Below, one piece after another: positions 12,462 to 14,975 of a stretch of 14,975 bases of DNA. The position numbers were made by a program, and so were the translations under genes. Position 1 is the stretch's first letter; every line of letters begins with the position of its first letter. The notes below the pieces were generated by a model. It was not told where the DNA came from. It saw only the letters and a list, made by a program, of their open reading frames with translations, and did not search any database. Source of the stretch: Candidatus Pacearchaeota archaeon (GTDB lineage: Archaea > Nanobdellota > Nanobdellia > Pacearchaeales > GW2011-AR1); the NCBI GenBank assembly GCA_002688335.1, contig NZCQ01000057.1:1-14975 (forward strand). Reading direction: 5' to 3'.

Positions 12462-12477
12462 CTCAGAACTATCTGAG
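12462..12477 (-). promoter_or_regulatory. Small hairpin in the leader of the 143-residue protein gene
   Basis: CTCAGA and TCTGAG are perfect 6-bp arms around a 4-base loop, 15 bases upstream of the ATG at 12447. A TTAAAAG TATA candidate near 12508-12515 would place transcription start just upstream, so the hairpin would be in a short 5' leader. This is weak evidence based on position only. Confidence 0.3.
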
Positions 12478-12511
12478 GACTCACCTCGATTAACAAAAAA
12501 CCAATCAACTT

Positions 12512-13450
12512 TTAAGCTTTATTGTGATCAATAATCTTAATCCCTTCCTTCTTCAACAACTTCTCTAGCTTATTAATAAGGTACTCTCCAAATAAATGCA
12601 AAACTTGGATCCTTGAATCTGTATTAATAACCAAACAATCAGATCTAACTCCTAAATCCTCGATATAATTCTTTATACTAATAGCCCTTTTAGCCTGATC
12701 CGTTCTTTCTTTCTCATTTTTATCATTCATCGGCCCCATTTCCCTTTCCCATCTAGCCTGAATCCTAGAAAATAAATGATCCTTATCAGGATTAACAATA
12801 GCCAGAATCTTATTACCCTTTTTCACTTCATCATCTATTCCGGGAACAACCAAAAAACCCTGCAAGATATAAAATGGATGTACCCATGATCTATATTCTC
12901 TTTCAGCTTGTTCAATCAAATGTTTCTTTACATCTTTCTTAACAAACTCCAACTGTAAATCAAAACCCTTCTCATTCACCCTATAACTAGCATCAAACAA
13001 TGCAGAATATTTTTTAGGAACCTTATCAACAGAACCATATTTCTTTATCATCTCTGTCCTGCTATTTTCTCTCAATAAATCAGTCAAAAGAATCCTATCT
13101 ATCCCTAAATAATACTGAAGATCTGAAGACAAAGTATCCTTACCAGCACCGCTAGTCCCCCCTATAAAAATAAAGAAGGGCTTCTTAATTTTTCTTTTAT
13201 AAGTGGATAAAAGATATTGATTCAAAACAATATACCTTTTCCTAACAGAATTATCTTCAATAAAATTCTTAGAATATTTTATAAGATCATAAAAATTAAC
13301 GGAACTAATCCCTTCTTTTTCCAAACCCCCTATAACCTTATGAGAAAATTCAATCGCCTCTTTCTTATTCATCCCAGATACTATAGCACTACCCTCTAAA
13401 TGAAAATCCTCTAATGGAATTTCCTGGGCAAAATATTTAAAATTAACCAT
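12512..13450 (-). CDS. ATP-cone/P-loop kinase resembling 2-phosphoglycerate kinase
   Basis: A 312-residue protein. Residues about 20-85 resemble an ATP-cone-like regulatory region (KKEAIEFSHKVIGGLEKEG and VRKRYIVLNQYLLS). A P-loop kinase domain follows with Walker A GGTSGAGKDT (97-106), then LGIDRILLTDLLRENSRTEM (115-134) with the aspartate and arginine typical of the 2-phosphoglycerate kinase group, and a helical middle with KYSALFDASYRV. 2-Phosphoglycerate kinase makes 2,3-bisphosphoglycerate for cyclic 2,3-diphosphoglycerate synthesis in some methanogens and thermophiles. The rest of that pathway is not visible here, so the substrate is open. D105 takes the place of the usual S/T after GK, as in several small-molecule kinases. 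The TATA box lies 26 bases upstream of the ATG. Confidence 0.75.
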   Translation of the reverse strand: MVNFKYFAQEIPLEDFHLEGSAIVSGMNKKEAIEFSHKVIGGLEKEGISSVNFYDLIKYSKNFIEDNSVRKRYIVLNQYLLSTYKRKIKKPFFIFIGGTSGAGKDTLSSDLQYYLGIDRILLTDLLRENSRTEMIKKYGSVDKVPKKYSALFDASYRVNEKGFDLQLEFVKKDVKKHLIEQAEREYRSWVHPFYILQGFLVVPGIDDEVKKGNKILAIVNPDKDHLFSRIQARWEREMGPMNDKNEKERTDQAKRAISIKNYIEDLGVRSDCLVINTDSRIQVLHLFGEYLINKLEKLLKKEGIKIIDHNKA

Positions 13451-13470
13451 AAGAACTAACCAATTATCAA

Positions 13471-13480
13471 ACTTATAAAA
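13471..13480 (-). promoter_or_regulatory. TATA box of the P-loop kinase gene
   Basis: Minus-strand TTTTATAAGT is centred about 26 bases upstream of the ATG at 13450, consistent with a leaderless transcript. It sits in the 30-base gap behind the cysteine-rich protein gene. Confidence 0.5.
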
Positions 13481-14975
13481 TTAACTAAAATAATAATCTA
13501 AAAATTTATTGCCTACAACATTTCCGGTGATACTTTTGATCACACTACCTGTTCCAGAACTTCCCCCCCCATTTTCAGATCCAGAGCTATCTTCACTATC
13601 CGAATTAGAATCATCTCCATTTTCAGATCCACTATTTGAATCACCTTCACTATCATCTACAGGTCCAGGAATTGCCTCGCTAGGAGGAGTATAGGGCGTA
13701 CCATCTTCTGGAGGAATATATTCAGGAGGCTGTTCATCATAATAACATTCGCATCCATTCGGTCCACATCCTGTTCCAGAAGCTCCTGGACATTGACTAG
13801 CACAATCATCACACACTGCCGCTCCTTCCTCATATCCAAACTCACAATGCGTAAACCTTCCTTGTGAATCGGTTATAGGAACTCCTCCCTCTCCACGACA
13901 ATCATCTTTTTCTCTATCACCATAAAAATCCCCATCCCCTCCATTCTCTCCGCCACCATCAGAAATACACCTTCCATATTCACAATAATAACCAGGCTGA
14001 CAAGAAATTGCCTCACACCCTTCCCAAGGATTCGGCCCTCCATTCTTTCCATCATCTCTTCCATAATCATAACCTTTAGGACAATAACAAACTTCATTAC
14101 CAGGATCACCAGGTTCTCTACCACTTGGTTCCCTACCCCCATCACAGAACCATTGAGTCAATCCCCTTGCCTGACACTCATTTGGAAAAATTACTTCAAA
14201 AAACTCATCTAACTTGGCCTGATGTTCTTCCCTACCTCCAATATTCCTCTCCTCTCTTCCATATTCATAATCATAATCTCTCTTAGCAAAATCAACATAT
14301 TCATCCCTATGTTCCTCCCTAAATCTCTTATCAAACTCATCAAAACCTCTCCCTTCATCTCTAAATCGACCCCTTTCTTCGTAAAAATCCCCGTGTAATC
14401 CAGCCCTCTTAGTATTATCCTTATAACAAGCCAGTTGAGCCTCAATATCATTTATAGCATCACAAACAGTATAATCAAACCCAGGGCCTCTTGGTCCTCT
14501 TCCCTCAAATCCAGGCAAGCCTTTTTTTCCAAACTTATCCACAATAATACTTTCACATTCTTCAGGAGTCTCTACTCCTGCTTCGATACATTCTTGCGGA
14601 GCATTTTCCTCGAACATGATCCTTTCACAAATTTCCCTACCATCTCTCTCTCCACTTACAGTCCCATCCCTAATCCCTTGTCTAATGGGTTCCCTACATG
14701 GCTCAGGAGCGTTCTGAAGTTCATCTTCAACCATAACCAACATACACTCCTTAAAATCCAAGCCCTCACACTCTCTCGGACCCCCATGACGATTATAATC
14801 CTCCTCCTCAAAATCCTCCATAAATCGATCCATAATCTCCCTTAAATCTGAGGGCAAACTATCTCTAAATTGGTCTATTAAATCTCTAGAGTCTTCCCCA
14901 GATTCCTCAGCTTCAATAATCTGAAAACACAAATCCACTTGAACATCTCCAGGCATCTCATTACAATCACAATCA
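13481..14975 (-). CDS. Large cysteine-rich, acidic, probably secreted protein (N-terminus beyond the window)
   Basis: The frame is open to the right edge (residues DCDCNEMPGDVQ precede the first internal ATG), so the true start is outside and a signal peptide cannot be checked. At least 497 residues are visible. The first part has repeated Cys-Glu motifs (PRECEGLDFKECM, APEPCREPIRQG, APQECIEAGVETPEECE), then a collagen-like GRGPRGPG and a charged R/D/E-rich region. A block of closely spaced cysteines resembling small disulphide modules follows (CYCPKGYDYG, CEAISCQPGYYCEYGRC, CDDCASQCPGASGTGCG). A proline-rich and then Ser/Gly/Asp/Asn linker (about the last 80 residues) leads to the tail VIKSITGNVVGNKFLDYYFS. 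Disulphide-rich modules plus a low-complexity stalk suggest a cell-surface or exported protein. Adhesion or host contact is only a guess. Confidence 0.8.
   Translation of the reverse strand, partial: DCDCNEMPGDVQVDLCFQIIEAEESGEDSRDLIDQFRDSLPSDLREIMDRFMEDFEEEDYNRHGGPRECEGLDFKECMLVMVEDELQNAPEPCREPIRQGIRDGTVSGERDGREICERIMFEENAPQECIEAGVETPEECESIIVDKFGKKGLPGFEGRGPRGPGFDYTVCDAINDIEAQLACYKDNTKRAGLHGDFYEERGRFRDEGRGFDEFDKRFREEHRDEYVDFAKRDYDYEYGREERNIGGREEHQAKLDEFFEVIFPNECQARGLTQWFCDGGREPSGREPGDPGNEVCYCPKGYDYGRDDGKNGGPNPWEGCEAISCQPGYYCEYGRCISDGGGENGGDGDFYGDREKDDCRGEGGVPITDSQGRFTHCEFGYEEGAAVCDDCASQCPGASGTGCGPNGCECYYDEQPPEYIPPEDGTPYTPPSEAIPGPVDDSEGDSNSGSENGDDSNSDSEDSSGSENGGGSSGTGSVIKSITGNVVGNKFLDYYFS

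Noticed and set aside
12448..12511. C/D box small RNA in the 64-base gap
   Set aside because: A CTGA box is present but no matching C box is found on either strand.
13563..13570. Run of eight C (G on the coding strand) in the cysteine-rich gene as a phase-variation switch
   Set aside because: It encodes glycines in a Gly/Ser linker and the frame is intact. A single sequence gives no evidence of length variation.
13657..14451. Minus-strand Met/Val/Glu-rich frames inside the cysteine-rich gene
   Set aside because: They are alternate frames of a strongly coding region. Their Met/Val/Ile-rich composition reflects purine-rich codons read out of frame.

Overview
The window looks like a piece of a small AT-rich archaeal genome, most likely a DPANN lineage of the Woesearchaeota/Pacearchaeota/Nanoarchaeota kind. 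The reasons are an archaeal/eukaryotic-type tyrosyl-tRNA synthetase, a Dph6-type diphthamide ligase, a TrmB-family regulator, an archaeal Drg-like GTPase with a TGS domain, AbrB- and ribbon-helix-helix-type VapBC modules, and archaeal TATA boxes about 25 bp upstream of many start codons (leaderless transcripts). The lineage is inferred from gene content and style, not from a marker gene. No rRNA, tRNA, CRISPR array, insertion sequence or replication origin was recognised, and no gene-free stretch exceeds 300 bases. The longest gap is about 130 bases, at 1856-1985.

Layout. 1-1855 (minus): the N-terminal two thirds of a fused GMP synthetase, and a ureohydrolase-fold protein that has lost metal-site residues. 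1986-2138 (plus): a 50-residue two-helix membrane protein with a strong Shine-Dalgarno site and a palindrome at its promoter. 2198-4008 (minus): an M16 zinc peptidase and an AbrB/PIN toxin-antitoxin pair. 4051-5845: a divergent regulatory locus, with an unknown 195-residue protein and an XRE-type HTH protein on one side, a TrmB-like regulator on the other, and a symmetric operator-like repeat between them. A perfect 18-bp inverted repeat follows at 5874-5914.

5915-8017 (minus): an apparent five-gene operon, in transcription order RHH antitoxin, PIN toxin, Dph6-like PP-loop ligase, an 81-residue unknown protein and a stand-alone class I glutamine amidotransferase. The last three genes are joined by ATGA overlaps, which suggests an amidotransferase supplying ammonia to the PP-loop enzyme. 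8097-9350 (plus): the TGS GTPase followed by two small membrane proteins, one of only 33 residues. 9356-10753: tyrosyl-tRNA synthetase and a membrane-anchored OB-fold protein, divergent from one shared palindromic TATA element.

10761-12447 (minus): a zinc-ribbon protein, an M29 aminopeptidase and an unknown 143-residue protein. 12512-13450 (minus): an ATP-cone/P-loop kinase resembling 2-phosphoglycerate kinase. 13481 to the right edge (minus): the C-terminal part of a large cysteine-rich, acidic, probably secreted protein.

Most of the window is housekeeping and small accessory genes. The observations that most deserve a second look are the ureohydrolase with coordinated active-site substitutions, the Dph6-81aa-amidotransferase cassette, the symmetric TrmB operator, the shared palindromic promoter at 10391, and the small membrane proteins.
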